Below, in pieces: positions 16,005 to 23,143 of a stretch of DNA of 29,444 bases. The position numbers and the translations under genes are program-made. Each line of letters starts with the position of its first letter. The first letter of the stretch is position 1. The stretch covers positions 1 to 29,444 of IMG/VR virus record IMGVR_UViG_3300034019_000060. One strand, 5' to 3'. Origin of the DNA: a virus. The notes beneath the pieces are model-generated. The model made no database searches and was not told the origin of the DNA. It saw nothing but the letters and a program-made list of their open reading frames with translations.

Positions 16005-16648
16005 TGGACGTTTTCCCTGAAAACAAAGTCGTTATCCCAATCGACAAATGCGCCGCTTGTCATTGGTCTTAGAGTGTAAGTCGGGCATGTCTCAGCCACA
16101 ACATTAAACGTGCAGGCAGCGCCTACAGCCGTCAAAGTTCCGGTGGATGGAGTTCCTATCACTGGTCGGTGTAATGTAACGCTAACGGTCGATCCTGAGC
16201 CTCTCAAGACCTGTGCTGTGACTTTATATGGATAGTTTCCGATCTGAAGGAAGTCTCCCGCAGCGAATACAACTGTCGAGGATGCAACCGCAGGAAGATT
16301 GCCGACTGAGATCGTTGTCGCGTTAGGAGCAGGAACGCTCGCAAGCGTTAACGCCGAGGCTTGTCCTGAAGTGAGACCACCTTTGTATTCCGTGAACCAT
16401 TGAAGCGTTGTAGTGTTAAACGTGATGTTCGCCGCGGTTTGCCGGTCTAAGTTATCAATCGTCTGGATAACATCCCGGACTTGAGGATAGTAAAGATAAG
16501 AGTGAGGTTTGACTGTAAACACCCACGGAACTGCTGTGACATACAGAGCCGTTCTAACTTGTCCAGAGCGTGAGTATTGCTGCCCAACCATCCTTCGGTT
16601 ATTAACCGTGATGCTTTGCGAAATGTCTAGAATGGTCTGGAAGCTCAT
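16001..16648 (-). CDS. Distal tail / minor tail protein (gpM position)
   Basis: 215 aa. MSFQTILDISQSITVNNRRMV, SRSGQVRTALYVTAVPWVFTVK, VRDVIQTIDNLDRQTAANITF, then a middle domain (TTISVGNLPAVASSTVVFAAGDFLQIGNYPYKVT) resembling the beta-barrel insertion typical of baseplate/distal tail proteins, and an ending with CPTYTLRPMTSGAFVDWDNDFVF. Immediately downstream of the tape measure, it takes the place of lambda gpM or an SPP1-type distal tail protein, forming the ring at the tube end. ATGA overlaps with both neighbours. The family is not firmly recognised; the call rests mainly on gene order. Confidence 0.7.
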   Translation of the reverse strand: MSFQTILDISQSITVNNRRMVGQQYSRSGQVRTALYVTAVPWVFTVKPHSYLYYPQVRDVIQTIDNLDRQTAANITFNTTTLQWFTEYKGGLTSGQASALTLASVPAPNATTISVGNLPAVASSTVVFAAGDFLQIGNYPYKVTAQVLRGSGSTVSVTLHRPVIGTPSTGTLTAVGAACTFNVVAETCPTYTLRPMTSGAFVDWDNDFVFRENVQ

Positions 16649-18537
16649 GTTCTACCTCGGACGCTTAATGATTTGTTGGCGTATTGATTCGCCGCCCACA
16701 CAGCCTTAGAACTGCCTAAAAGCCGATCCTCAAAAGACTTTACGTCGATAGCTTGAATGTTGTAGTTGACAACCGTTGAGCCAGCTTGAGCCATCATGCC
16801 GTTAGGAACGATTGTTCCGCTTGCTCTAGGAACAAAAAGCTCAGGGCCTTTTTCCCCTACGATATAAGGCTCTCCAGATGTTACAGGGCCTCCATTTGCT
16901 CGAAACATATTGAAAAAACTGCTCAACATACCCGCGCTAGCATCTGATTTAGGAAAGATTGCGTCAAACAAATTATTGAGTGATCGTGAGGCGAATTTTT
17001 GCAACAGACTAGAAAGCACATTCTTAAACGCATCAGTTGCCTTACGGCCAGAACCAAACGCACCAACAATCTCAGCGCCTAAGCTCTTGAACCCATCCCG
17101 AAGATCCTCAAGCATGAGTTCCATTTCGGTTTTTGCAGGCTTCATGCTCTTGTTGTAATCCTCAAATGCTTTACCTAAGATCATGTAATACTCTTTAGCG
17201 TTAACAAATCCTTTTTCAAACGCCTCATCAAGACTCTGCACTCGATTCTCAAGAATCTGTAATGGTGAAAGCGCACCATCTACTTGCTTTCTCCAATACG
17301 CCCATTCATCAGCATCCTTTGCCAGTTTCTTTCCTGCGCTAGAGACTTCGTCGACAAAGTCTTTGACCAGTTCCTTACGGTCAGCGCCCATCGCTTTTTC
17401 GGTCTCGGTTCTGATCTTGTCAAAAACATTCTCCATCGTGTCGCTGGTTGATTTATCTAGCTTCAGCGAAATCAAGATGGTCATCTTCTTAACGCCAGCT
17501 TCGCCTGCGGCTTTTCTAGCCTCAAACATTGAGGACATTTCCTCGCCTTCAACAAGACGGCGAATCTCTTTGTTTAGGTTCTCTAAATAGCTTTGCGCGG
17601 CTTTACCAGCAGACTCAATGTTTTTCCGACCCTCTCTAATTGCACTGCTTTGCGCTGAAGTTAGTTTCTCTGTGGCTTCCGTGGCTTTTGTGTAAAAGCC
17701 CATAAACTGTGTGAACCACTTTCTTCCTTCGTCCGTAGCCTTGCTTAAATCAATCTGCAAGCCCGTTACATAGTTCCTGACGCTCTGTATAGAAGCCGAA
17801 CCAGATTCAAGCCCCTTCAGCGTGTTTAAAAGTCTTCCAGCCTCATCCTCAGCAACGTTTAGATCTTTTGCTAAAGAGCTTGCAGCCCATCCTGCCGTCT
17901 TAGGAATAAGACCGAAAAAGAATTTGTTGTATTCGTCGCCTAGAGCTTTAGCGGACGATTTGATCTCGTCGCCAAACTTCATGCCCGATAAATTCCGCAT
18001 CTGCTCGTAGAGCTTTTGCAGGGCTGGTGCTGCATCCTCGTTGTAGATCTCGGACAGCTCTTTCAACGACATTCCAGCTTTGTCGTTCATGTCCGTAAAC
18101 GCTTTTCCAGCGTTATCTACATCCTCAAGGATCTGCTGAAGCGATCTCAGCTCGACACCCATCGCAACAAGCGCCGCCTTGAATGCAGGGATGGCAACCG
18201 CAGCCAACGTCCCTAAGATGACACCGACTAGACCAAAGCCAGAAAGTAATTGTGGAAGCTGTTGTCCCAGTGCAGTAAGTGCGCTTTGTCCAGATCCAAC
18301 TTGCACCGCAAAGTCTTGAACCTGATAGCCTATATTTCTTGCTTGATCGGCAAACTGTTTCTGAGAATTACCCGCGCTTTTCAGCGAGTCATCGTAGCCT
18401 TTAGTCTGCTGCTCGATATTCTTAAATGATTGGCCGAGCTCTTGAGCTTTACGTTTGGCTTCGTCGGCATTTTTCTTAAACTCTGCGCTTTCAAGTCCTA
18501 GACCAACTTGCAGCGCTGCAATCATCTTACCGGCCAC
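16645..18537 (-). CDS. Tail tape measure protein
   Basis: 630 aa from a GTG (18537) with a GGGGG ribosome site 5 nt upstream. N-terminal ALQVGLGLESAEFKKNADEA and QARNIGYQVQDFAVQVGSGQSALTALGQ (66-92) are diagnostic for the lambda-like tape-measure group. A hydrophobic segment follows (about 100-128), then long alpha-helical regions rich in Lys, Glu and Ala, and a C-terminal part with FRANGGPVTSGEPYIVGEKGPELFVP, a common TMP ending. It sets tail length and may insert into the host membrane. At about 1.5 angstrom per residue it implies a tail of roughly 90 nm. Follows the frameshifted chaperone gene, as in lambda. Confidence 0.95.
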   Translation of the reverse strand: MAGKMIAALQVGLGLESAEFKKNADEAKRKAQELGQSFKNIEQQTKGYDDSLKSAGNSQKQFADQARNIGYQVQDFAVQVGSGQSALTALGQQLPQLLSGFGLVGVILGTLAAVAIPAFKAALVAMGVELRSLQQILEDVDNAGKAFTDMNDKAGMSLKELSEIYNEDAAPALQKLYEQMRNLSGMKFGDEIKSSAKALGDEYNKFFFGLIPKTAGWAASSLAKDLNVAEDEAGRLLNTLKGLESGSASIQSVRNYVTGLQIDLSKATDEGRKWFTQFMGFYTKATEATEKLTSAQSSAIREGRKNIESAGKAAQSYLENLNKEIRRLVEGEEMSSMFEARKAAGEAGVKKMTILISLKLDKSTSDTMENVFDKIRTETEKAMGADRKELVKDFVDEVSSAGKKLAKDADEWAYWRKQVDGALSPLQILENRVQSLDEAFEKGFVNAKEYYMILGKAFEDYNKSMKPAKTEMELMLEDLRDGFKSLGAEIVGAFGSGRKATDAFKNVLSSLLQKFASRSLNNLFDAIFPKSDASAGMLSSFFNMFRANGGPVTSGEPYIVGEKGPELFVPRASGTIVPNGMMAQAGSTVVNYNIQAIDVKSFEDRLLGSSKAVWAANQYANKSLSVRGRT

Positions 18538-19353
18538 GATTTCCCCCTAGTATTTCCAGATACTCTGCCTTGAATCCCGGCAAAGTGGTGAACGTTAAAA
18601 AGTCACGCTCTTGTCTTGTCATGTTTTCTGGAGGGATAAAGTATTCCTCCAAATGCGGGAAGAACTCGGTCGGCTTAGATGTTTTCGCTCCTTTTGACCA
18701 CGAAGCAGCAAAGTTATAAACCAACGACATCAGATGCGACATAAAGATCAGGTTTTGCCTTCCACCGATCAATCCGTCGCGCCACATCAATTCTAATGCT
18801 TGAACGGTCGCTACATCAAGACTATCAAATACTTCCGGGCTTTGACCGTTAAAGATTGCCGCAGCCCTTATCTGGTGATATAGCGACCCTGTCAGTTTTT
18901 TTTCGTTGTCTCGTAATCAGGATTGACAACAGACTCAATGGATTTCACAAGCTCCGTTATCTCAACCTCGGATAGCGTGTCTGCGATGTCCTCGTAAGAA
19001 AGGGCAAACAAATCGTCGCCTTCCTTGAATCCGACTAGAGAAATCATCGCAATTTCACGCATCTTTTTGATGGCCGTGAATCTTGCTGTTGACTTCATGC
19101 TCACGCCCTGCACCTTAACGTCATTTTCCAATACTTCTATGCCATCATCAGTGGGGCTGCAAAACTGCCACAGCGAATCTATAAGCGTTTTATATTCGCC
19201 GTCGATAAGTTCTTGAGGAGGCTTCTTGAGCTTGTCCATCAAGTTTTTCATCTCGTTTCTGGTCGGCAAATAGACCTCAAGATTTTGATCGCCAAACTTG
19301 ATCTGTCGATATTTTTGCCGCTGAAAACCACCCAATCTTTCTTGTAATTTCAT
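18527..19353 (-). CDS. Tail assembly chaperone fusion (GT), via -1 frameshift
   Basis: Predicted 275-aa product made when ribosomes slip -1 on A_AAA_AAC (18901-18895), bypassing the TGA at 18894-18892. After the slip the frame reads CTG ACA GGG and stays open for 122 codons to 18527 (LTGSLYHQIRAAAIFNGQSP, then SLDVATVQALELMWRDGLIGG and a C-terminal LPGFKAEYLEILGGNRGR). The frame after the slip has no convincing independent start; the earliest ATG/TTG near 18790 lies inside protein-like sequence. In lambda the equivalent gpGT bridges the tube subunit and the tape measure during tail assembly. The 3' end overlaps the tape measure start by 11 nt. Confidence 0.85.
18892..19353 (-). CDS. Tail assembly chaperone (G-like), zero-frame product
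   Basis: 153 aa from ATG 19353, which overlaps the gp10-like stop (ATGA); an upstream GTG at 19383 has no ribosome site. Features: MKLQERLGGFQRQKYRQIKFGDQN, VYLPTRNEMKNLMDKL, MKSTARFTAIKKMREIAMISLVGFKEGDD, and a C-terminal helix ending NPDYETTKKN at the slippery run. Length, charged helical content and position before the tape measure are those of a lambda G-type chaperone, which coats the tape measure while the tube polymerises. Most ribosomes should terminate here; a minority make the fusion. Confidence 0.88.
   Translation of the reverse strand: MKLQERLGGFQRQKYRQIKFGDQNLEVYLPTRNEMKNLMDKLKKPPQELIDGEYKTLIDSLWQFCSPTDDGIEVLENDVKVQGVSMKSTARFTAIKKMREIAMISLVGFKEGDDLFALSYEDIADTLSEVEITELVKSIESVVNPDYETTKKN
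18895..18901 (-). other. Programmed -1 frameshift slippery heptamer A_AAA_AAC
   Basis: On the minus strand eight A residues (18903-18896) are followed by C, in phase as ACG AAA AAA AAC TGA. A_AAA_AAC is a canonical X_XXY_YYZ heptamer, placed directly before the zero-frame stop, with an open -1 frame continuing to the tape measure gene. No strong downstream stem is obvious; only a 5-bp GGGCT/AGCCC pairing about 28 nt downstream. Confidence 0.85.
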
Positions 19354-19823
19354 TTTGTCTTTGACCTTTGTTTTGATGCCCACGCGTCTAAATTTTTACC
19401 GAGACGCTCCGCAAGCGACGCTAGAACTTGTGGAACGGCAGATTGAAAGTTATTCCTGATAAAAGGCTTGCCCGGTGTTTTTGCAGTGCCGTATTCCATA
19501 GCCTCTGCTGCGGGTCTATATTCGCCTTTCTCATCCTTGTAATTAACACCAACATCGACATAACCGAACGCAACGGTATTGGGCGAAAGATACTTGCGCT
19601 TTTTATCTTTGCCAGTGGCAACCTTTGCGCCCTTTCTGATCTTGATCTTCAGTTTCCCGGTATCTACGGGTGCGCCAGCCTTAATTTTTGTTTTGGCTGC
19701 CTCCATAGCTTCTCTGAGAGCCGGTATAAGAGCTCGTTTGGCTTTTGTTGTGCCAAATTCCTCTTGTAGATCTAAAAGAACTCTCTCAAATTCTTTTAGA
19801 CCTTTAACCTCTATCGTTGGCAT
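19350..19823 (-). CDS. HK97 gp10-like head-tail / tail completion protein
   Basis: 157 aa. IEVKGLKEFERVLLDLQEE (4-22), a basic helix, APVDTGKLKIKIR (51-63), EYGTAKTPGKPFIRNNF (110-126) and a C-terminal helix follow the HK97 gp10-like pattern: substrate-like PVDTGxL and the YGTxxxPxxPFxR motif. The family acts in head-tail joining or tail completion. It normally precedes the tail terminator and tube genes; here it lies after the major tail protein and just before the chaperones. It overlaps the 76-aa gene at its start by 20 nt and the chaperone ATG at its end (ATGA). No clear ribosome site is visible, so translation is probably coupled. Confidence 0.9.
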   Translation of the reverse strand: MPTIEVKGLKEFERVLLDLQEEFGTTKAKRALIPALREAMEAAKTKIKAGAPVDTGKLKIKIRKGAKVATGKDKKRKYLSPNTVAFGYVDVGVNYKDEKGEYRPAAEAMEYGTAKTPGKPFIRNNFQSAVPQVLASLAERLGKNLDAWASKQRSKTK

Positions 19824-20034
19824 TGGTGACGATGCGCTTGAAGATCTGATCGTTTAGTTTCAGGACGTAATCAACTATTTCATCCGGTGACATGCAGTCC
19901 GCGTGATTAGCTGCAATCTGATGGCACAGCGAAATGTTGATGAGCCGTTGTTGTGGATACCCAAACCAGTTCTTAGCACCGGTTTGAGCCTGAGTAATTA
20001 GATAGCTCAGTAAATCGTCACTCGCTCGCTGCAT
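19804..20034 (-). CDS. Small hypothetical protein in the tail module (76 aa)
   Basis: 76 aa: MQRASDDLLSYLITQAQTGAKNWFGYPQQRLINISLCHQIAANHADCMSP in part, ending with DEIVDYVLKLNDQIFKRIVTNANDRG. Predicted all-helical. GAGG lies 4 nt before the ATG. It overlaps the 59-aa gene upstream by 17 nt and the gp10-like gene downstream by 20 nt. No family recognised. Size and place between the tube protein and the frameshifted chaperone suggest a small tail-assembly factor, but that is inference from position only. Confidence 0.65.
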   Translation of the reverse strand: MQRASDDLLSYLITQAQTGAKNWFGYPQQRLINISLCHQIAANHADCMSPDEIVDYVLKLNDQIFKRIVTNANDRG

Positions 20035-20197
20035 ATTGCCTCATCACGTTGAGACAAACAGCTTCATCGGCTTCGGCTTCCTGTAAGGCGGCATCCACCT
20101 CTTGAAGGGTAAAGGGATGGCCTTTAGCGTACTGGTGGAGATCGCCGTGGTATCCCTTCATGCCCTCAAGAAAATCAGACATTGTTTGACCAGCCAT
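20018..20197 (-). CDS. Short helical protein (59 aa) after the major tail protein
   Basis: 59 aa, MAGQTMSDFLEGMKGYHGDL through MRQYAASE, from ATG 20197 with AGGGG 8 nt upstream. It fills what would otherwise be a coding gap of about 140 nt. It overlaps the end of the major tail protein by 23 nt and the start of the 76-aa ORF by 17 nt. Mostly helical and acidic (DAALQEAEADEAV). An internal ATG (20182) could also be used. No domain recognised; a tail-assembly accessory is plausible by location. Confidence 0.65.
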   Translation of the reverse strand: MAGQTMSDFLEGMKGYHGDLHQYAKGHPFTLQEVDAALQEAEADEAVCLNVMRQYAASE

Positions 20198-20669
20198 ATT
20201 GATTACCCCTCGGATGAATGGTGAATGTCACCTTAGCTTCAGCACCGGGAGCAGGATCAACCGTCCACTGGCTTACACGTCCGTTGAAAGCGTAGTAAAC
20301 GATGTTTGTGCCATCCGTTGCTGCGATAACAAACGTGCGATCAATCGTGCCGTTGTACGCATCGCCGCGAAGCAAAAGAAGGTTAGTGTCGGCAGGATTC
20401 CACGCCGCTACCACCGTCATGCTTGTAGGCGCAGACTGAACGGGGATCTTGTCAGATTGACGCGAGCCAGCGACCGAGAAGTTAGCAACCGCATCATCTT
20501 GCCCGAATGCAGGAATCGCCTCTACAGGCACAAGATTGGCTGAGACAGCGATAGCCGCGACGCTTGCAACCACAGAAAGGTTTGCAGTCGTTAGCGGGGT
20601 TGGGGTTGCAGTTGGTTGGCAATAGAGCGAGGCGCTAAAGCCGGGTAAAACTTTATTAGGAAGAGCCAT
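20175..20669 (-). CDS. Major tail (tube) protein
   Basis: 164 aa. MALPNKVLPGFSASLYCQPT, then beta-rich segments (VEAIPAFGQDDAVANFSVAGSRQSDKIPV, SMTVVAAWNPADTNLLLLRGDAYNGTIDRTFVIAATDG, NIVYYAFNGRVSQWTVDPAPGAEAKVTFTIHP). This is the lambda-V/phage tail tube pattern: an aspartate- and glycine-punctuated beta barrel ending with a strand of the form AxVTFxI. It polymerises around the tape measure. GAGG stands 6 nt before the ATG. It follows the tail terminator by 8 nt. Only the N-terminal tube domain is present, without an added Ig domain. Confidence 0.85.
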   Translation of the reverse strand: MALPNKVLPGFSASLYCQPTATPTPLTTANLSVVASVAAIAVSANLVPVEAIPAFGQDDAVANFSVAGSRQSDKIPVQSAPTSMTVVAAWNPADTNLLLLRGDAYNGTIDRTFVIAATDGTNIVYYAFNGRVSQWTVDPAPGAEAKVTFTIHPRGNQYGWSNNV

Positions 20670-20677
20670 TTTTCACC

Positions 20678-21082
20678 TCACGCAGGAATGTCTAAAGTGC
20701 AATCAAGAACGATTTGATTTAATTTGCTGTCATTGTCGTATGTGTGAAAGAGCCAATCTACATCGACCTTTGACACAAAAAAAAGACCGCCGAAAGTACC
20801 TTGATAACCGTGTAGCGCATCCACAATCTGCTGCGCCTTACTAAAACAATTCGCCATCAACTGAGCAAACACTGTAGCCTGAAACACCGGTCGATCTATA
20901 CCCTTCACCGACTGCGGCCCCGTATACACCGGCTGATGAACGTCTCTGAGTTGCCACGTTACAAAAGTCGGTTCGCTTGCAAAGTTACGGTTAAACACTG
21001 CATAAACTGGAGTCGGCGTACAAACTGTGACTAGTTGCGCTTGTATCGCCTGAGCATAAACAACCGCGCTATTTTGCCCCAT
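20678..21082 (-). CDS. Tail terminator / completion protein (DUF3168-like)
   Basis: 134 aa. An N-terminal helix (AVVYAQAIQAQLVTV), the beta segment PTFVTWQLRDVHQPVYTG, RPVFQATVFAQLMANCFSKAQQIVDALHGYQG (the helix and ALxGYxG turn typical of DUF3168/gpU-like terminators) and an ending strand QIVLDCTLDIPA. It caps the tube once length is reached and joins it to the head. It sits between the adaptor and the major tail protein, the usual place, one base after the preceding stop. Ribosome site weak (GGCGG). Confidence 0.8.
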   Translation of the reverse strand: MGQNSAVVYAQAIQAQLVTVCTPTPVYAVFNRNFASEPTFVTWQLRDVHQPVYTGPQSVKGIDRPVFQATVFAQLMANCFSKAQQIVDALHGYQGTFGGLFFVSKVDVDWLFHTYDNDSKLNQIVLDCTLDIPA

Positions 21083-21083
21083 A

Positions 21084-21425
21084 TCAGACCGCCACGCTAG
21101 GTTCGTTTCTGTAACAAGTCAGCGAGACCCATTGTCTGTCGTCGTGCTCGTAAACCTCTGCGATTCGCCAACTGTTACCTCTAAACGTAATCGAGTAATC
21201 CTCTTGATTGTCCGAGATAGTCCGCATGTTAGGCGTGTAGTTAACGATAAAGTCCATCATATTGTCGTATTGCCTGAACTTCTCTAGCGTGCGAATCCGA
21301 TTGTGAACCGACTTAGTTTTTGCCCGAGTCTTAAACCAAAGCGTCTCGACTGTCGTTTGCTCACCTAAATTCGTGATGGTGAACGACAGATTATTAATGC
21401 TTATCTCGTCGACGCGTAAGACCAT
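21084..21425 (-). CDS. Head-tail adaptor / head closure protein
   Basis: 113 aa. INNLSFTITNLGEQTTVETLWFKTRAKTKSV, TLEKFRQYDNMMDFIVNYTPNMRTI, and YSITFRGNSWRIAEVYEHDDRQWVSLTCYRNE. The small beta barrel ending with an xxWRIxxVxExDDRxxWVxLxCxR strand pair is the phage head-tail joining (SPP1 gp16 / HK97 gp7-like stopper) pattern. It seals the connector after DNA packaging. Located between the gp6-like connector and the tail terminator, the expected order. Confidence 0.8.
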   Translation of the reverse strand: MVLRVDEISINNLSFTITNLGEQTTVETLWFKTRAKTKSVHNRIRTLEKFRQYDNMMDFIVNYTPNMRTISDNQEDYSITFRGNSWRIAEVYEHDDRQWVSLTCYRNEPSVAV

Positions 21426-21432
21426 TCTTAGC

Positions 21433-22077
21433 TCACATTACGAGTGGCTTGTACACGCGCAAAAGCTGATCCACTGCAAAAGGAATCTGTTTTAGATTCT
21501 CAGCGGATGTGGCCGAGCGGTTGTTGTACAAGTGAGTGAGAAGCATGAGCCCCGCTTGTTTGACAACGGGATACTGACCGATTACCGAGCCTTGTAAGGT
21601 GTACTGACAAAGCATTGGCGCAGTCACATAAGTGTTGATATTGTTGGGAACCTCGAAGAGAACAACTTTATTCCCTGTTGGATCGTAGTAATAGTTTGAG
21701 CTTGTGATCGTCGTTAAGACCGGAGGATTTAGGTCGTTGTAATACTTGATCCAATTTATTGTCACGCCGTTCTGCGAGACTTCGGGTAGATCAAGGCTTA
21801 CAGGTGCAGCCATAAGCCCTGAGATCATGTAAGAGGCCTGATACGTCACATTGAAGATTGGGACACCTAAGTAGTCCTCAATCGCCATTCTTGTAGCGAG
21901 TTCTAACTGACTTAGATAATCGTCTTGCGATTCGTCCTGAAACAAATTCAACTGATTGGTTATTTCCTCAAACGTCAGCCATTGAGTAACCGGATCTCGG
22001 GTGCTCTGAATGACCTTCGAGTAGTTGAACGGGTTTCTAGAACCCGCTCCGAAGTTACCTTGCAGTTGGCTAGGCAT
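21433..22077 (-). CDS. Head-tail connector (gp6-like)
   Basis: 214 aa. SRDxVTxWLTFEEITNQLNLFQDESQDDYL-like helical start (28-55), LELATRMAIEDYLGVPI (58-73, the helix pair typical of phage gp6-like connectors), a beta segment between, and a C-terminal helix KQAGLMLLTHLYNNRSATSAENLKQIPFAVDQLL. This is the HK97 gp6 / DNA packaging adaptor fold, a ring below the portal. It directly follows the second capsid gene (2-nt gap). GGAA stands 7 nt before the ATG. Confidence 0.85.
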   Translation of the reverse strand: MPSQLQGNFGAGSRNPFNYSKVIQSTRDPVTQWLTFEEITNQLNLFQDESQDDYLSQLELATRMAIEDYLGVPIFNVTYQASYMISGLMAAPVSLDLPEVSQNGVTINWIKYYNDLNPPVLTTITSSNYYYDPTGNKVVLFEVPNNINTYVTAPMLCQYTLQGSVIGQYPVVKQAGLMLLTHLYNNRSATSAENLKQIPFAVDQLLRVYKPLVM

Positions 22078-22079
22078 GA

Positions 22080-23105
22080 TTAAGTTCCAATGAGCCGAAC
22101 GCCAGCAGTTACATCACGAACGGTCGAGACCATCCGCTTCTCAGCATAGATCGTAATCGTTCCGGGTTGGGTCTGCTCCATTCTCTGAAGCGTCATCTCT
22201 GAATGATCGACGATCCACATAAACCGCGGCCAGTTTGCAAGATAAATCGGAGAAGCACCGGCAGCGGGAGCATCCAAATAAGGATTAGCAATAACCGGCC
22301 AGCCCATAATGTTTACCGCAGGGCCTTCGTCCTTCTCGCCAACTTCTACAAGCGCGTAAGAATTACCAGAGTGGGCATACTCTCGGAGAATCTGAATGGC
22401 TGTCGGGTGCATCATCCACGCAGTTCCGGGCATTCTCCAAAACTGACCGGGAAGAGCATTAGCAACATCTACAAGCGTTTCCCACTCAAGGTTCGTATGC
22501 GTAAAGCCAACCGTGTTAAGCGTGTGTATGCCCGCTGTAATAGCCGTTCCTGACGTTCCGTAAGCAGCAGATGACCCAGCAGTACCAGCGTACATCTTCA
22601 AGCCTCTAAGGCCGTTTGTCGCGCCCGTGGAGGTTGTTGTAGAGCCTGCCTGATCGTTATTTATTGCCATCGACGCGGCTTCGATCTGGCTAAATTCCAT
22701 TGCGAGATCTTCAACAAGCGCCGCATCTAATCCGTTGATGTCATCCATCGCCGCTGCCCTGATTGGCATCTGAGCGGAAATAACACGCATCGGAAGCTGC
22801 CAAATGGATGTGGCGATATTGGGTGAGCCTGAGTTCGCGTTGACCGTGTAGCCCCACGGGTTGGTAGAGTTAGCAGCATTACCTGTCTTAACGACAAACT
22901 GAATATCCGAGTCTGCCGTCATTGTCTGATTTGCATAAACCCGAAATGGGTTCCAGTAACGAAGGGATGCAAAGACATCCTCGTTGTAAACGCGACCGCC
23001 AACCCCGCTGCCTGAGCCGGTTAGGGCTGAGGCTTCCGCGAGGTTGACAGTGCTTTTGCCCTCGTGGAGAGCCTTTTTCAAGCCTTCCAAAATAACCTGT
23101 TTCAT
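22080..23105 (-). CDS. Second HK97-fold capsid protein (paralogue without delta domain)
   Basis: 341 aa. Clearly homologous to the capsid protein encoded just upstream: shared EASALTGSG (24-32), VKTGNA, WGYTV, ATSIWQ, AQMPIRAAAMDDINGLDA, MEFSQIEAASMAINNDQ, GLRGLKMYAG, AAYGTSGTA, and the end pattern QTQPGTITIYAEKR followed by STVRDVTAGVRL. It lacks the N-terminal coiled-coil/delta region, starting only about 23 residues before the conserved core. It may form a specialised position (for example pentons, as T4 gp24 does relative to gp23) or co-assemble with the first protein. It starts after a hairpin and a GGAG site. Both genes look intact, so this is not a decaying duplicate. Confidence 0.88.
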   Translation of the reverse strand: MKQVILEGLKKALHEGKSTVNLAEASALTGSGSGVGGRVYNEDVFASLRYWNPFRVYANQTMTADSDIQFVVKTGNAANSTNPWGYTVNANSGSPNIATSIWQLPMRVISAQMPIRAAAMDDINGLDAALVEDLAMEFSQIEAASMAINNDQAGSTTTSTGATNGLRGLKMYAGTAGSSAAYGTSGTAITAGIHTLNTVGFTHTNLEWETLVDVANALPGQFWRMPGTAWMMHPTAIQILREYAHSGNSYALVEVGEKDEGPAVNIMGWPVIANPYLDAPAAGASPIYLANWPRFMWIVDHSEMTLQRMEQTQPGTITIYAEKRMVSTVRDVTAGVRLIGT

Positions 23106-23121
23106 AGTCTCTCCAAAAGGG

Positions 23122-23139
23122 AGAGGGCTTTCGCCCTCT
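23122..23139. promoter_or_regulatory. Perfect hairpin between the two capsid genes
   Basis: AGAGGGC and GCCCTCT are separated by four bases; read as minus-strand RNA this is a 7-bp stem with a GAAA (GNRA) tetraloop. It lies within the 38-nt spacer, 5 nt after the first capsid stop and just before the ribosome site (GGAGAG) of the second capsid gene. Only a short CCCUUUU follows, so it could be a leaky terminator, an mRNA-end stabiliser or an element controlling relative expression of the two proteins. Confidence 0.6.
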
Positions 23140-23143
23140 TACA

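Noticed and set aside
18527-18790. Independent 87-aa gene starting at TTG/ATG near 18790
   Set aside because: Protein-like sequence continues upstream in the same frame to the slippery site; a frameshifted chaperone extension explains it better.
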